From: SAR324 cluster bacterium
GTDB lineage: Bacteria; SAR324; NAC60-12
Direction: 5' to 3'
DNA length: 64,000 bases
NCBI GenBank assembly: GCA_028281495.1
Contig: JANQJU010000049.1
Location: 1 to 64,000, forward strand
Below are positions 8,800-18,299 of the stretch, one piece after another. Under the pieces are notes generated by a model. That model had not been told where the DNA came from. It saw nothing but the letters and a program-made list of their open reading frames with translations, and ran no database searches. A program made the position numbers and the translations under genes. Every line of letters begins with the position of its first letter. Position 1 is the first letter of the stretch.

Positions 8800-9891
8800 A
8801 TGAAAAAACTGCTCATTGTTGACGATAGCGCCACCACTCGTTCGATGCTAGAAGCCGTGGTGCAACCTTTGGAATGCCATGTCATTCATGCCATCAACGG
8901 AATCGATGGCATTCGCAAAGCATTGCGTTATCATCCGGATGTGATCACGATGGATGTGGAAATGCCCCATTTGAACGGGCTACTGACCACCCGGGTGCTT
9001 TCGCTGTTACGATTGCAAATTCCCATCATCTTCATCACATCTCGTAAAGATATCGAGGACCACATTTACCAGTATCCCACGGTATTCGATCACTGTTTTA
9101 AAAACGATATCCGGTTACGATTGATGCCCTTGGTTGCACAAGCACTTGATCATAAACCACGCCAATTTACCGATCTGAGTTATTCCCTTACCCAAAAAGA
9201 AGCACTGGATTTGCTCAGCTTATCAGACCGTAAAAAGATTTTGGTGGTGGAAGATTCCAAACTCATCTTAAGCAGCATCCTTAAAAACTTGGATCATTCA
9301 GGATTATTCGAACTGTATCATGCCCCAGATGGAAGAGAGGGCTTGTTCAAAGCCACTTTGATTCGACCCGACCTTATATTATCCGACATCGAAATGCCGA
9401 ACATTGACGGCATTATGATGGCTCAAATGCTTTACATCATCGGACAACCCTTTCCGTTGGCATTTGCCACGGCCAAAAGTGATGAAGACACCGTAAAACG
9501 TGTGATGAAGTTAGAAGGGGTGCGGGGTTACCTCGTCAAGAGTGAAGTCTTACGGGATCCTCGTTTATTTCAACGCAAGATTGAAGAAATGATGGAAATT
9601 TCGGCTGAACAAAAGAAAGTCCTTCAATCGAGCTACAAGGATGTGAGTGTGGATAAGCTGAAGGCTTCCGGTGAAAAGAAGGGAGTTTTTGAGGTGCGGT
9701 ACAACCCTTCCAAAAAGAAACGCCTTCGGTCGCATCGTGCTGCAACGGAACGCAACGAGGCATCGGCAGAATCATCCCCCACACCATCTCCTCGTACCGC
9801 AAACAAACCCTCGGCTGAGGAGCAAATAAAAAAACAATTCTACAACGAGCTGCAACAAGAAGCCGACCGGATGAAGCGAGAAGGTTGGTAA
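8800..9891 (+). CDS. Tandem two-receiver response regulator
   Basis: A 363-residue protein with two CheY-like receiver domains and no DNA-binding or enzymatic output. Receiver 1 (about 1-120) has the acidic pair VDDS and phosphoacceptor Asp52 in MDVEMP. Receiver 2 (about 145-270) has VVEDS and Asp196 in SDIEMP, so both look phosphorylatable. The last 90 residues are a charged, proline- and serine-containing tail, possibly disordered. The start has no clear Shine-Dalgarno. It lies 18 bp before a paralogue (9910-10890) and is divergent from the giant kinase gene. Its role is probably phosphotransfer or protein-protein signalling; the partner kinase cannot be read from sequence. Confidence 0.9.
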   Translation: MKKLLIVDDSATTRSMLEAVVQPLECHVIHAINGIDGIRKALRYHPDVITMDVEMPHLNGLLTTRVLSLLRLQIPIIFITSRKDIEDHIYQYPTVFDHCFKNDIRLRLMPLVAQALDHKPRQFTDLSYSLTQKEALDLLSLSDRKKILVVEDSKLILSSILKNLDHSGLFELYHAPDGREGLFKATLIRPDLILSDIEMPNIDGIMMAQMLYIIGQPFPLAFATAKSDEDTVKRVMKLEGVRGYLVKSEVLRDPRLFQRKIEEMMEISAEQKKVLQSSYKDVSVDKLKASGEKKGVFEVRYNPSKKKRLRSHRAATERNEASAESSPTPSPRTANKPSAEEQIKKQFYNELQQEADRMKREGW

Positions 9892-9909
9892 AAATCCGAT
9901 AGGAGCCTC

Positions 9910-10890
9910 ATGTCTTCGCTGAAAAATATTATTGTGATTCAACAGGGCCGTGACACCTTGGAAATTTTAAAAAATCAGCATGTCAAGGTTTTGGTCAGTC
10001 ATGACGGAATTGATGGTATCCGGAAAATCATCCGCCATCGTCCCGATCTCATTATCGTGAAAGCCGAACTGGAACACTTGAACGGCCTTTCGATGATTAA
10101 GATTTTAGAGGCCTTCAAAATTATCATTCCCACGATCTTCACCTCGGACAGTGCCACCAATCAACAACGGGCACAGAGATTTCAAAGTACCATAGGATTC
10201 CTGCTCGAAGCCGAAATTCGTGAACGACTTCAGGACACCATTCAGGAAGGGATGGCATCCTTTGAATGGCAATACTTTGATCCGGTTTATCATTTTCGAC
10301 AGCACGAGTGGGCGGATCTGATGGGCAGTTCGGAGCGCAAACGGCTGTTGCTTGTGGAGGATTCTGCGATGGTCCGGCAGTTCAGCTTGTCGGTGCTTGA
10401 TCCTCTGGATGAGTTTGAACTGTACAGCGCCCAAGATGGGCTGGAAGGGATTTACAAGGCCTTGCTCACTCAACCGGATTTGATTTTATCGGATATTGAA
10501 ATGCCCGGCATCGATGGTCTGACCATGAGTCAAATTTTTTTCATCATCGGCAAGCCGTTCCCTATCGTGTTTTTAACGGCAAAGGCGGATGACAGACTTG
10601 TGGAAAAGGCTCGTAATTTGGAAGGAGTGATCGGCTACATCGTGAAGCGGCAGGTCCGGGAGAAAGAAGAATTTCTTAGGCAGATTCGGAATCATCTTCA
10701 AATGGCAGAAACCTTACAAGCCTCCTCAGCAGAAACCTATCGGGAAGGATCATTGGAAAAGTTGGCTCAGACCGGATCCGGGCAAGGTATTCTCAATTCA
10801 GCGGAAGATTGGAAGATATCCGGTTTAGCGCATGACCGATTCATCCGGAAACATGCGAAGGGGCTGGGAGCACTTTGGAGAGAAGAGTGA
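9910..10890 (+). CDS. Two-receiver protein with a degenerate first receiver
   Basis: A 326-residue paralogue of the preceding protein, 18 bp downstream with AGGAG before the ATG, so probably in the same operon. Receiver 2 (about 143-265) is intact: LVEDS and Asp195 in SDIEMP. Receiver 1 has lost phosphorylation: the acidic pair is replaced by Gln11-Gln12, and the phosphoacceptor position is Lys51 in LIIVKAELEHLNG, where the paralogue has Asp52 in VITMDVEMPHLNG. The fold is otherwise well preserved, which suggests a pseudo-receiver kept for binding rather than random decay. The tail is shorter than in the paralogue. No output domain is present. Confidence 0.9.
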   Translation: MSSLKNIIVIQQGRDTLEILKNQHVKVLVSHDGIDGIRKIIRHRPDLIIVKAELEHLNGLSMIKILEAFKIIIPTIFTSDSATNQQRAQRFQSTIGFLLEAEIRERLQDTIQEGMASFEWQYFDPVYHFRQHEWADLMGSSERKRLLLVEDSAMVRQFSLSVLDPLDEFELYSAQDGLEGIYKALLTQPDLILSDIEMPGIDGLTMSQIFFIIGKPFPIVFLTAKADDRLVEKARNLEGVIGYIVKRQVREKEEFLRQIRNHLQMAETLQASSAETYREGSLEKLAQTGSGQGILNSAEDWKISGLAHDRFIRKHAKGLGALWREE

Positions 10891-10905
10891 ATCGGTTTGA
10901 AATCT

Positions 10906-11220
10906 TTAATCTTCACCAATTACGGTTCCGATCACAGCCTGCATGGGGGCGCGTTTGCCGTCCATTCGAACACTTTTGGCTTCAATGTGAACATTCACTT
11001 TGGTGTTGAGGTCACTGCCTTCCGCTGCGACCACACCCCCAATTTGGATTTCGGCTTCGGAGTCTTCAGCCGTCACATCCACAAAATCGATCTCAATTTG
11101 CTGATCCAATTGAACTTCCACCTTGGTGTCACCTGCAAAACTGGGAGTTCCTGGCAGCAAGAGCATGCCCCCTACCAAGCAAATGCTCCCTACTCTTTTC
11201 CATTCTATTCGATTCGGCAT
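10906..11220 (-). CDS. Small secreted protein of unknown function
   Basis: A 104-residue protein with a typical Sec signal peptide: basic start, hydrophobic run SICLVGGMLLL, and a likely signal peptidase I site after PSFA. The mature part, about 75 residues, is acidic and alternates polar and hydrophobic residues (VEVQLDQQIEIDF and similar), suggesting beta structure. I recognise no family. I chose ATG at 11220 because it begins directly at the signal peptide; an in-frame ATG at 11265 would add 15 residues without a better ribosome site. It converges on the two-receiver operon with a 15-bp gap. Confidence 0.6.
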   Translation of the reverse strand: MPNRIEWKRVGSICLVGGMLLLPGTPSFAGDTKVEVQLDQQIEIDFVDVTAEDSEAEIQIGGVVAAEGSDLNTKVNVHIEAKSVRMDGKRAPMQAVIGTVIGED

Positions 11221-11636
11221 GATCGTGTCTCTGAGTAATAACTTTGGGGTTATTAAAAAAGGCATTGTGGCTTACTTTGCTGTTTTCAAAAGTGAGTTTG
11301 CCATTTTTCAAAATGAACGCGAGTTTGAAGAATCGTTATAAGTCATAAGGTATTGTTTATGAGTTATAAGGTATTGTTATAAGCCATAAGACAATGTCGT
11401 ATGAGCATTATCAAACTTTCAATTTTAATCAATGGATTGATGCAATTAGTGTACACACGACCCCGCTAGGAAACCGCCTTGCTTTGATGGAGGGTTGGTG
11501 ATATCCCGTGCGTATTGCACATTCTCCAACATTGGGTGGCATGACTCTTATTTCAAAAAACTGTAATCCCTGTACTTTTCAAGCCACCAATTTTTAGAAA
11601 AGTAAGCGAGGGATGACCTTGTAAGGAAAATCCATT
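11221..11636. other. Intergenic region upstream of malQ
   Basis: About 416 bp separate the divergent small secreted protein and malQ, so promoters for both should lie here. The only conspicuous element is a three-unit tandem repeat at 11336-11396. No -35/-10 pair stands out. AAGGAAA just before the malQ ATG is its ribosome binding site. I see no RNA gene and no convincing small reading frame. Confidence 0.5.
11336..11396. repeat. Three-copy 20/21-bp tandem repeat upstream of malQ
   Basis: Units of 20, 21 and 20 bp start at 11336, 11356 and 11377. Each contains TTAT(A/G)AG(T/C)(C/T)ATAAG followed by GTATTG in the first two and ACAATG in the third. The period is close to two helical turns, so the sites would lie on one face of the DNA. 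This could be a protein-binding array controlling malQ or the divergent gene, or a neutral minisatellite. Confidence 0.7.
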
Positions 11637-13139
11637 ATGACACGAATATCCGGTTTGATTTTGCATCCCACCTCCCTCCCTGGACGTTTTGGGATTGGAG
11701 ATTTAGGGGAAGCTGCTTATCAGTTTGTTGATTTTTTGGCGGAAGCCAAACAATCCATGTGGCAGATTCTCCCTATCGGTATTCCTTGCTATGGTGCTTC
11801 GCCATATCAATCGCTTTCTGCCTTTGCAGGAAATCCGTTGTGGTTGAGTCCGCAAAAACTGTACGAAGCGGGTTATGTTTCAGAAGAACTGTTGAACCGG
11901 GTTCCCGCATTCTCGGAAGATCGTGTGGATTTTGGGGCCGTCACCCCGTGGAAACACGAGCTTCTCAAGGTCGCTTATGAAGGTTTCGAAAATTATGCCT
12001 CCTCGGAAGATCGACATGCCTTCGATGAATTCTGCCATCGTCATAAAGAATGGTTGGATGATTTTTCCTGGTACGCCACGCTAAAAGCTGCTCACGGTGG
12101 TGTCTCGTGGTGTGATTGGCCTCGCGAATTGGCCCTGCGTGAACCCCAGGCCATCAAGGCCTGGAAAGCGGCTCATCAAAAAGATGTTCGCTATCATCAA
12201 TTCCTCCAGTACCAATTCTTCAAACAATGGACTGACCTGCGCAACTACGCCAATGACCGTGGTATCAAAATCATGGGCGACATTCCTATATTTGTTGGGT
12301 ATGACAGCGCCGACGTATGGGGGCATCGTAGCTTGTTCGAATTGGACCAAGATGGGTATCCGACAGTGGTAGCAGGCGTTCCCCCCGACTACTTCAGTGC
12401 TACCGGACAACGCTGGGGCAATCCGTTATACCGGTGGGGAGAGCTTGCCAAAGACAACTATCATTGGTGGCAAATGCGAATCAAAGTGCTGTTGGAATTA
12501 GTGGATATCATCCGTATTGACCACTTCCGAGGTTTTGAAAAATACTGGGAAATTCCTTCATCCGAACCCACCGCCATGAAGGGGGAATGGAAACCAGGGC
12601 CTGGGGTTCATTTTTTCGACACGCTGCGAAAAGCCTTAGGGACATTGCCCATTGTGGCTGAAGACTTGGGTGTGATCACCCCGGAAGTTGAAAAACTGCG
12701 GGACGATTGCGGTTTTCCAGGTATGAAAGTGTTGCAGTTTGCGTTCTTCGATTCCAACCCCAATAGCTTCATTCCCCATCGCTGTGTGCAAAACTGTGTG
12801 ATGTATACCGGTACCCATGACAACAACACCACACGAGGTTGGTATGACGAAATTCCCGATGAAGCCAAAAACTATCTCAATCGATACACGTGGCGGGATG
12901 TGAAGGAGCATGATGTGGCCCACATCTTGTCGCAGATGTCCTTGTCGTCCACAGCAGATACCGCCATGGCACCACTTCAAGATATTCTGAATTTGGGAAG
13001 AGATGCCCGGATGAACTTACCGGGGAGTGATGAAGGAAATTGGGGATGGCGTTTTCGTCAATCGGATCTTAATCAGGGTTTGCGCCAATGGCTTGCTGAT
13101 TTGTCGCTGCTGTACGAGCGAAATTTACATATGTTCTAG
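11637..13139 (+). CDS. malQ: 4-alpha-glucanotransferase (amylomaltase)
   Basis: A 500-residue GH77 enzyme that transfers alpha-1,4-glucan segments between maltodextrins, releasing glucose and lengthening short chains so that phosphorylase can use them. The catalytic triad is visible: nucleophile Asp295 in IRIDHFRG, acid/base Glu342 in AEDLG, and Asp395 in GTHDNNTTRGWY. The length and spacing match the classical short amylomaltases. AAGGAAA precedes the ATG. It converges on glgP with a strong inverted repeat between them. It sits next to a full set of glycogen genes and would recycle the limit dextrins that phosphorylase leaves. Confidence 0.96.
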   Translation: MTRISGLILHPTSLPGRFGIGDLGEAAYQFVDFLAEAKQSMWQILPIGIPCYGASPYQSLSAFAGNPLWLSPQKLYEAGYVSEELLNRVPAFSEDRVDFGAVTPWKHELLKVAYEGFENYASSEDRHAFDEFCHRHKEWLDDFSWYATLKAAHGGVSWCDWPRELALREPQAIKAWKAAHQKDVRYHQFLQYQFFKQWTDLRNYANDRGIKIMGDIPIFVGYDSADVWGHRSLFELDQDGYPTVVAGVPPDYFSATGQRWGNPLYRWGELAKDNYHWWQMRIKVLLELVDIIRIDHFRGFEKYWEIPSSEPTAMKGEWKPGPGVHFFDTLRKALGTLPIVAEDLGVITPEVEKLRDDCGFPGMKVLQFAFFDSNPNSFIPHRCVQNCVMYTGTHDNNTTRGWYDEIPDEAKNYLNRYTWRDVKEHDVAHILSQMSLSSTADTAMAPLQDILNLGRDARMNLPGSDEGNWGWRFRQSDLNQGLRQWLADLSLLYERNLHMF

Positions 13140-13165
13140 TGAGTTCCTTCAGAAAATTTGCCTTG

Positions 13166-13210
13166 TGCCACTTTGAAAAACGAGGCGCGAACCTGGTTTT
13201 CAAAGTGGCA
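13166..13210. terminator. Long inverted repeat between convergent malQ and glgP
   Basis: TGCCACTTTGAAAA at 13166-13179 is matched by TTTTCAAAGTGGCA at 13197-13210, giving a stem of about 14 bp with a loop of about 17 bases. It lies exactly between the two convergent gene ends (13139 and 13226). There is no clear T-run on either side, so it is either a bidirectional terminator of atypical form or a 3'-end stabilising hairpin. Confidence 0.65.
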
Positions 13211-13225
13211 TGTAACTTTGCAAAA

Positions 13226-15742
13226 TTAACGCTTACTGACCTCTACGGGCTGAATCTCTACAGGCTCCACTCCCCAAATTTCTTCTGCATATTCCTGAAT
13301 CGTGCGGTCACTCGAAAACTTCCCAATCTTGGCCGTGTTGAGGATGGACATCTTGGTCCATTGCTCTTGGTCCAAATAGGCTTGGTTTACACGTTCTTGG
13401 CACGCGCAGTAGCTCATGAAATCGGCAAGCAACATATAATAATCGTCATAAGTCAACGCATTGTAGATGTCGTTGTATAAATTGGGATTATCTTTGTTGA
13501 AAAAACCGGAGTTGATCATATCCAACGCTTCTTTCAATTCGGGATTGTTGGTGTAGTAGTCGCGAGGGCTGTATCCTTTTTTCCGAGCTTCCATCACTTG
13601 AGGGGTGGTGAGACCGAAGATGAAGATGTTGTCTTCTCCCACTTCTTCTCGGATCTCGATATTCGCCCCATCCATGGTCCCGATGATAATGCCTCCGTTG
13701 AGACAGAACTTCATGTTGCCGGTTCCCGAAGCTTCCGTACCCGCGGTGGAAATCTGCTGTGACAGCTCGGTGGCGGGGATGATTTTTTCTGCAAAAGACA
13801 CACTGTAATTTTCTAGGAACACAAATTTCAATCGATCTTGAAGAACGGGATCTGCATTCACAACACGTCCCACATCAGAGGCCAGCCGAATGACTAATTT
13901 AGCCATGTAATACCCTGGTGCCGCCTTCCCTCCGATCATGATAGTACGCGGAACGTAATCACCTTCAGGATTGCGGCGAATTCGATTGTAAAGCACGATT
14001 GTGTACAAGATGTTCAACAATTGGCGTTTGTACTCGTGCATCCGCTTGACCTGAACATCAAAGATCGAATCGACGTTCAGCTCAATGCCTTGCCGTTCCA
14101 GCAAAATAGCGGCGAGCTGTTCTTTTTTCTTACGCTTAACCGCCTGCCATTCTTTGTGGAAGTCTGCATCTTCGGCTAAAGGAACGAGTTTTTTGAGATC
14201 GTCCAAATTCGTGATCCATGAATCGCCGATCTTGCTACTGATCAATTCAGAAAGCTCAGGGTTGGCACAGCGGAGCCACAATCGGGGCGTGATGCCATTG
14301 GTCTTGTTCTGGAACTTTTCTGGGAACAATTTGAAGAAATCTTGGAAGATCGTGGTCTTGAGCAAATCGGAATGCAGCGCCGAGACCCCGTTGATCGTAT
14401 GACTGCCCACAATCGCCAAATTGGCCATACGCACTTGCTTGTTCCGTCCATAATCCCCTTCATCAATCAACGAGATACGCCGGAGCATATCCACATCATG
14501 GGGTCGCTTTTTCCGAACTTCATTGAGGAAGGTATGATTGATGTCATAGATGATTTGCAGCAACCGAGGCAGCAAGTTGTCCATTAATTCCACCGACCAT
14601 TTTTCCAGAGCTTCTGGCATTACGGTGTGATTGGTATAAGCGCAAACATGAGTGACAATGCTCCAGGCTTTCTGCCATTCGAGACCTTCTTCATCGACCA
14701 ACAAGCGCATCAATTCGGGAACCGCGATTGCCGGGTGAGTGTCGTTGAGCTGTATGGCAATTTGTTCTGGGAAGTGATCGAAGCTGTCATGGCTCATTTT
14801 ATAGCGACGGATGATATCTTGAAGGGATGCCGACACAAAAAAGTACTGTTGTTTCAAGCGCAACTCCTTTCCTAAAAAACCAGTGTCGTTGGGATACAAC
14901 ACTTTGGAAATGGTTTCGCTTTTTTGTTTTTCTTCTACGGCTCTTAGGAAATCGCCGGCATTAAACAATTGGAAATCAAAATCTTTCGAAGAACGGGCTG
15001 ACCATAAACGCAAGTTGTTCACCGTGCGGGTGCCGTAACCTGAAATGGGGACATCGAATGGGACTGCCACCACATCTTGAGTATCGAGCCAATTGTATCG
15101 ACTGACGCCTTGCTCATCTTTGTATTGGTGAACATGTCCATAGAATTTAATCGGCACCGAAAGCTCCCATCGAGGAATTTCCCAAGGGTAGCCTTCAGAA
15201 AGCCATAAGTCGGGATGTTCGACTTGTTGCCCATTTTCAATTTTTTGTTGAAAGATTCCATATTCGTATCGAATGCCATAACCGTAGGCGGGCAGTTTGA
15301 GAGCAGCCATCGAGTCCAAGAAACAGGCGGCCAAGCGTCCCAAACCTCCGTTGCCCAGACCCGCATCATGCTCCAACTCCTCAACCTCTTCGAGATCAAA
15401 CCCAATCTCGGCGACTGCTTTTTGATACGCTTGGTACAGATTCAGATTCACGAGATTGTTCCGCAGGCTGCGTCCGATTAAGTATTCTAAGGAGAGGTAA
15501 TATACCTTTTTGCAGCCTTGTTCGTCATACGTGTGTTGGGTGTCGTTCCAGAGTTCTACCAAATGATCTCGGATAGACAGGGCAATGCCATCATACACAT
15601 CCACATTGCTGGTGGTGTAGCGGCTTTTGCACAAGGTGAATCCCAGGTGATGTGCCATAGAATCGATAATGGATTTTTGATCCGATTTTCGGTAGCTGGC
15701 GATAAACTCCCACAGTTTATCCATTTTTTCGGTTTGTTTCAC
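13226..15742 (-). CDS. glgP: Glycogen/starch phosphorylase
   Basis: An 838-residue GT35 enzyme that releases glucose-1-phosphate from non-reducing ends of glycogen using phosphate and pyridoxal phosphate. The PLP-lysine segment EASGTGNMKF is present, followed by the conserved GTMDGANIEI, and the length is normal for bacterial phosphorylases. The start is most likely GTG at 15742, with AGGAGA seven to eight bases upstream; an ATG six codons later has no ribosome site of its own. It is the last gene of a minus-strand operon after two glgB genes, 71 bp behind the second one, which couples synthesis of branches with phosphorolysis. Confidence 0.97.
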   Translation of the reverse strand: MKQTEKMDKLWEFIASYRKSDQKSIIDSMAHHLGFTLCKSRYTTSNVDVYDGIALSIRDHLVELWNDTQHTYDEQGCKKVYYLSLEYLIGRSLRNNLVNLNLYQAYQKAVAEIGFDLEEVEELEHDAGLGNGGLGRLAACFLDSMAALKLPAYGYGIRYEYGIFQQKIENGQQVEHPDLWLSEGYPWEIPRWELSVPIKFYGHVHQYKDEQGVSRYNWLDTQDVVAVPFDVPISGYGTRTVNNLRLWSARSSKDFDFQLFNAGDFLRAVEEKQKSETISKVLYPNDTGFLGKELRLKQQYFFVSASLQDIIRRYKMSHDSFDHFPEQIAIQLNDTHPAIAVPELMRLLVDEEGLEWQKAWSIVTHVCAYTNHTVMPEALEKWSVELMDNLLPRLLQIIYDINHTFLNEVRKKRPHDVDMLRRISLIDEGDYGRNKQVRMANLAIVGSHTINGVSALHSDLLKTTIFQDFFKLFPEKFQNKTNGITPRLWLRCANPELSELISSKIGDSWITNLDDLKKLVPLAEDADFHKEWQAVKRKKKEQLAAILLERQGIELNVDSIFDVQVKRMHEYKRQLLNILYTIVLYNRIRRNPEGDYVPRTIMIGGKAAPGYYMAKLVIRLASDVGRVVNADPVLQDRLKFVFLENYSVSFAEKIIPATELSQQISTAGTEASGTGNMKFCLNGGIIIGTMDGANIEIREEVGEDNIFIFGLTTPQVMEARKKGYSPRDYYTNNPELKEALDMINSGFFNKDNPNLYNDIYNALTYDDYYMLLADFMSYCACQERVNQAYLDQEQWTKMSILNTAKIGKFSSDRTIQEYAEEIWGVEPVEIQPVEVSKR

Positions 15743-15813
15743 GACGTCTCCTACTTAAAAAGTTTATGAAATCATTCAGTGATATGTGAGCCACACATTC
15801 CCCATTGATGGCC

Positions 15814-18039
15814 TTATTGTTCTTTGCGATAGAAAAGCAGGCACCCTAAGGGAGGTAAGTCCACGACGATACGGTGGGACCGACCTTGGCAGGTGGTGGA
15901 ATCACTGAACACTTCCAAAGCTTGATTGAAACCGGAACCTCCGAAGCGGGGATCATCTGAGTCCAAAAGCTTCACATATTCTCCCGCATCGGGCACTCCG
16001 ACGGAATAGTTTTTCCGGGGAACTGGCGTGAAATTGAAAACACAGATAATGGAGGGTGCAGGCACATCGACTGCACTTTTACGGAGGTAAGAGATCACAC
16101 TGTTTTCGTGATCATGCAAATCGATCCATTCGAAACCGGACCAATCGAAATCGTTGGAATAAAGTGCCGGGTGACTACGATAAAGCCGATTCAATTCCCG
16201 GCAAAAGTCTTGAATCTGACGATGTTCCTCATACTCGAGCAGGTGCCATTCCAGGCTTGCAGCCTCACTCCATTCTTTCCATTGGCCGAATTCCGATCCC
16301 ATGAAGTTCAACTGCTTTCCCGGATGGGTGGTTTGAAAGGCCATATACAACCGAAAGTTGGCTCGTTTTTGCCAAAAATCTCCTGGCATTTTATCAAGCA
16401 ACGACCGCTTTCCATGTACGACTTCGTCATGGGATAATGAGAGGATGAAATTTTCCGAAAAGGCATAGATCAGCGAAAAGGTTAGCAAGTTCTGCTCATA
16501 CTTCCGGTAGATTGGATCTAAGGACATGTATCGGAGTGTGTCGTTCATCCACCCCATGTTCCATTTGAAATTGAAACCCAAGCCCCCTACGTAGGGTGGA
16601 TGGCTGACCCCCGACCAAGCGGTGGATTCTTCGGCAATCGAAAGTGTTCCCGGATAGTAATGAAAAATGGCTTCACTCAATGATCGCATGAAATCTATGG
16701 CTTCCAGATTCTCATTCCCGCCATATTGATTGGCAATCCACTCCCCATCTTTTCGGTTGTAATCCAAGTATAACATCGATGCGACGGCATCCACTCGAAT
16801 GCCATCGATATGGTAGTAGTCATACCAAAACAAAGCATTGGCAATAAGAAAGTTACGGACTTCATTGCGGCCATAATTGAACACCAAGGTTCCCCATTCT
16901 TTATGTTCCCCCTTTCGCCAATCGGCATGTTCGTATAAGTGGGTCCCGTCAAAGTAGGCGAGACCATTGGCATCTTTGGGAAAGTGACCCGGCACCCAAT
17001 CTAAAATGACACCAATGCCTTCTTGATGGCACCGATCTATAAAATACATCAGATCCTTGGGGGTTCCGAAACGAGAGGTTGCTGCAAAATAGCCCGTGAC
17101 TTGATAACCCCACGAAGCATCCAACGGATGTTCTGCTAAGGGCATTAATTCAATATGGGTGTATTGCATGTCTTTGACATAAGGAATCAATTCATCAGCA
17201 GCTTCGCGGTAAGTGAGCGAACGATCGTTGTCTTCTGGCACACGTTTCCAAGATCCCAAATGGACTTCATACACAGAAACGGGCAACTGAGTGGGTTTTT
17301 GCTGATTGCGTTGTTCCATCCATGTTTGATCATTCCATTCATAGCCATCCAATGAAGTGACAACGGACGCATTGGCAGGCCGTGTTTCCATCTGAAAGCC
17401 ATAGGGATCGCTTTTGAGATGCAGATCTTCATTCGGTCCGTTGATTTCATATTTATAAAGGGTGCCTTCCAGAATCTCTGGGATGAATAATTCCCAAATA
17501 CCGGTGGTGTCGATGGGGTGCATTGAATTCTTATTGCCATTCCAATCGTTGAAGGGACCCACCACACTCACACGTTTAGCATTGGGTGCCCACACGGCAA
17601 ATCGAGTTCCTGCGACGCCTTCGATCTCGACGGGATGTGCCCCCATTTTGCGATAAATCTGGTGATGATTGCCCTCGGCAAACAGATGACAATCGAAGCC
17701 ACTGATATGCGACAAAAAATAAAAGGGATCGTACCGGATGATCTCCCCTTCAGGCATGCTGAACTTAAGCTTGTAAGGGTACAGGTGGGGACGAGGGTCC
17801 ATAACAATTTCAAACAAACCATCAGGATGGATTTGTTTCATCAGTGTGGCATCGGCTGCTTTCTGGTCTTCCCAGAACAGCATAGCAGCGTCCGCCTTGA
17901 GTTCGAGTGCACGAATCACCCAGGCTTTGCGGCCATCGGAACGGAGCACCTCGTGAAATCCTAATATCGATCGAGGTGCAGGATGTTTGGCAGAAACAAT
18001 TTGTTCTTTTTCTTCCTTAGAAAGTCGAATTGAAGCCAT
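15814..18039 (-). CDS. glgB: 1,4-alpha-glucan branching enzyme, copy 1
   Basis: A 741-residue GH13 enzyme with N-terminal carbohydrate-binding modules (a divergent first one, then CBM48 around residues 140-230) and the catalytic barrel. It cuts alpha-1,4 chains and rejoins them as alpha-1,6 branches. Catalytic residues are present: Asp417 in IRVDAVASM, Glu470 in IAEEST, and the HDEVVHG motif. ATG at 18039 gives MASIRLSKEEKEQIV, aligning exactly with the start of the second copy; an upstream TTG is unlikely. It lies between the other glgB and glgP. Sequence conservation with copy 2 is extensive along the whole length but with many substitutions, so the duplication is not recent. Confidence 0.95.
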   Translation of the reverse strand: MASIRLSKEEKEQIVSAKHPAPRSILGFHEVLRSDGRKAWVIRALELKADAAMLFWEDQKAADATLMKQIHPDGLFEIVMDPRPHLYPYKLKFSMPEGEIIRYDPFYFLSHISGFDCHLFAEGNHHQIYRKMGAHPVEIEGVAGTRFAVWAPNAKRVSVVGPFNDWNGNKNSMHPIDTTGIWELFIPEILEGTLYKYEINGPNEDLHLKSDPYGFQMETRPANASVVTSLDGYEWNDQTWMEQRNQQKPTQLPVSVYEVHLGSWKRVPEDNDRSLTYREAADELIPYVKDMQYTHIELMPLAEHPLDASWGYQVTGYFAATSRFGTPKDLMYFIDRCHQEGIGVILDWVPGHFPKDANGLAYFDGTHLYEHADWRKGEHKEWGTLVFNYGRNEVRNFLIANALFWYDYYHIDGIRVDAVASMLYLDYNRKDGEWIANQYGGNENLEAIDFMRSLSEAIFHYYPGTLSIAEESTAWSGVSHPPYVGGLGFNFKWNMGWMNDTLRYMSLDPIYRKYEQNLLTFSLIYAFSENFILSLSHDEVVHGKRSLLDKMPGDFWQKRANFRLYMAFQTTHPGKQLNFMGSEFGQWKEWSEAASLEWHLLEYEEHRQIQDFCRELNRLYRSHPALYSNDFDWSGFEWIDLHDHENSVISYLRKSAVDVPAPSIICVFNFTPVPRKNYSVGVPDAGEYVKLLDSDDPRFGGSGFNQALEVFSDSTTCQGRSHRIVVDLPPLGCLLFYRKEQ

Positions 18040-18204
18040 AATTTTTCTCAATGAGGTTGCAATATCTCCGGTAAATTTCGACGGTGGGATACCCGATGCA
18101 GATTATCCAAAGTTAAGTGGATCTTCGATTCTGCAACGAAGCGACCAGTCCGATTTGTGTGAATGAAAAATCCCGGTCGAGCGTTTCAAATATCTGTTGA
18201 TGGG

Positions 18205-18267
18205 AACCGTGTTCCATGAAGAACACGGTTTCGGAAGGTGACTCCCCATAGTGAGGAACGCCTTCCG
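18205..18267. promoter_or_regulatory. Pair of inverted repeats between the two glgB genes
   Basis: The 260-bp gap between the glgB genes holds two hairpins. The first has perfect 10-bp arms, AACCGTGTTC (18205-18214) and GAACACGGTT (18221-18230), with a 6-base loop. The second pairs CGGAAGG (18232-18238) with CCTTCCG (18261-18267). On the minus-strand transcript they lie downstream of copy 2 and upstream of copy 1. There is no T-run after them, so an RNA-processing, stability or attenuation element is as likely as a terminator. Confidence 0.6.
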
Positions 18268-18299
18268 AGGTAGGCTGAAGACACTCACAAGATTTGAAA

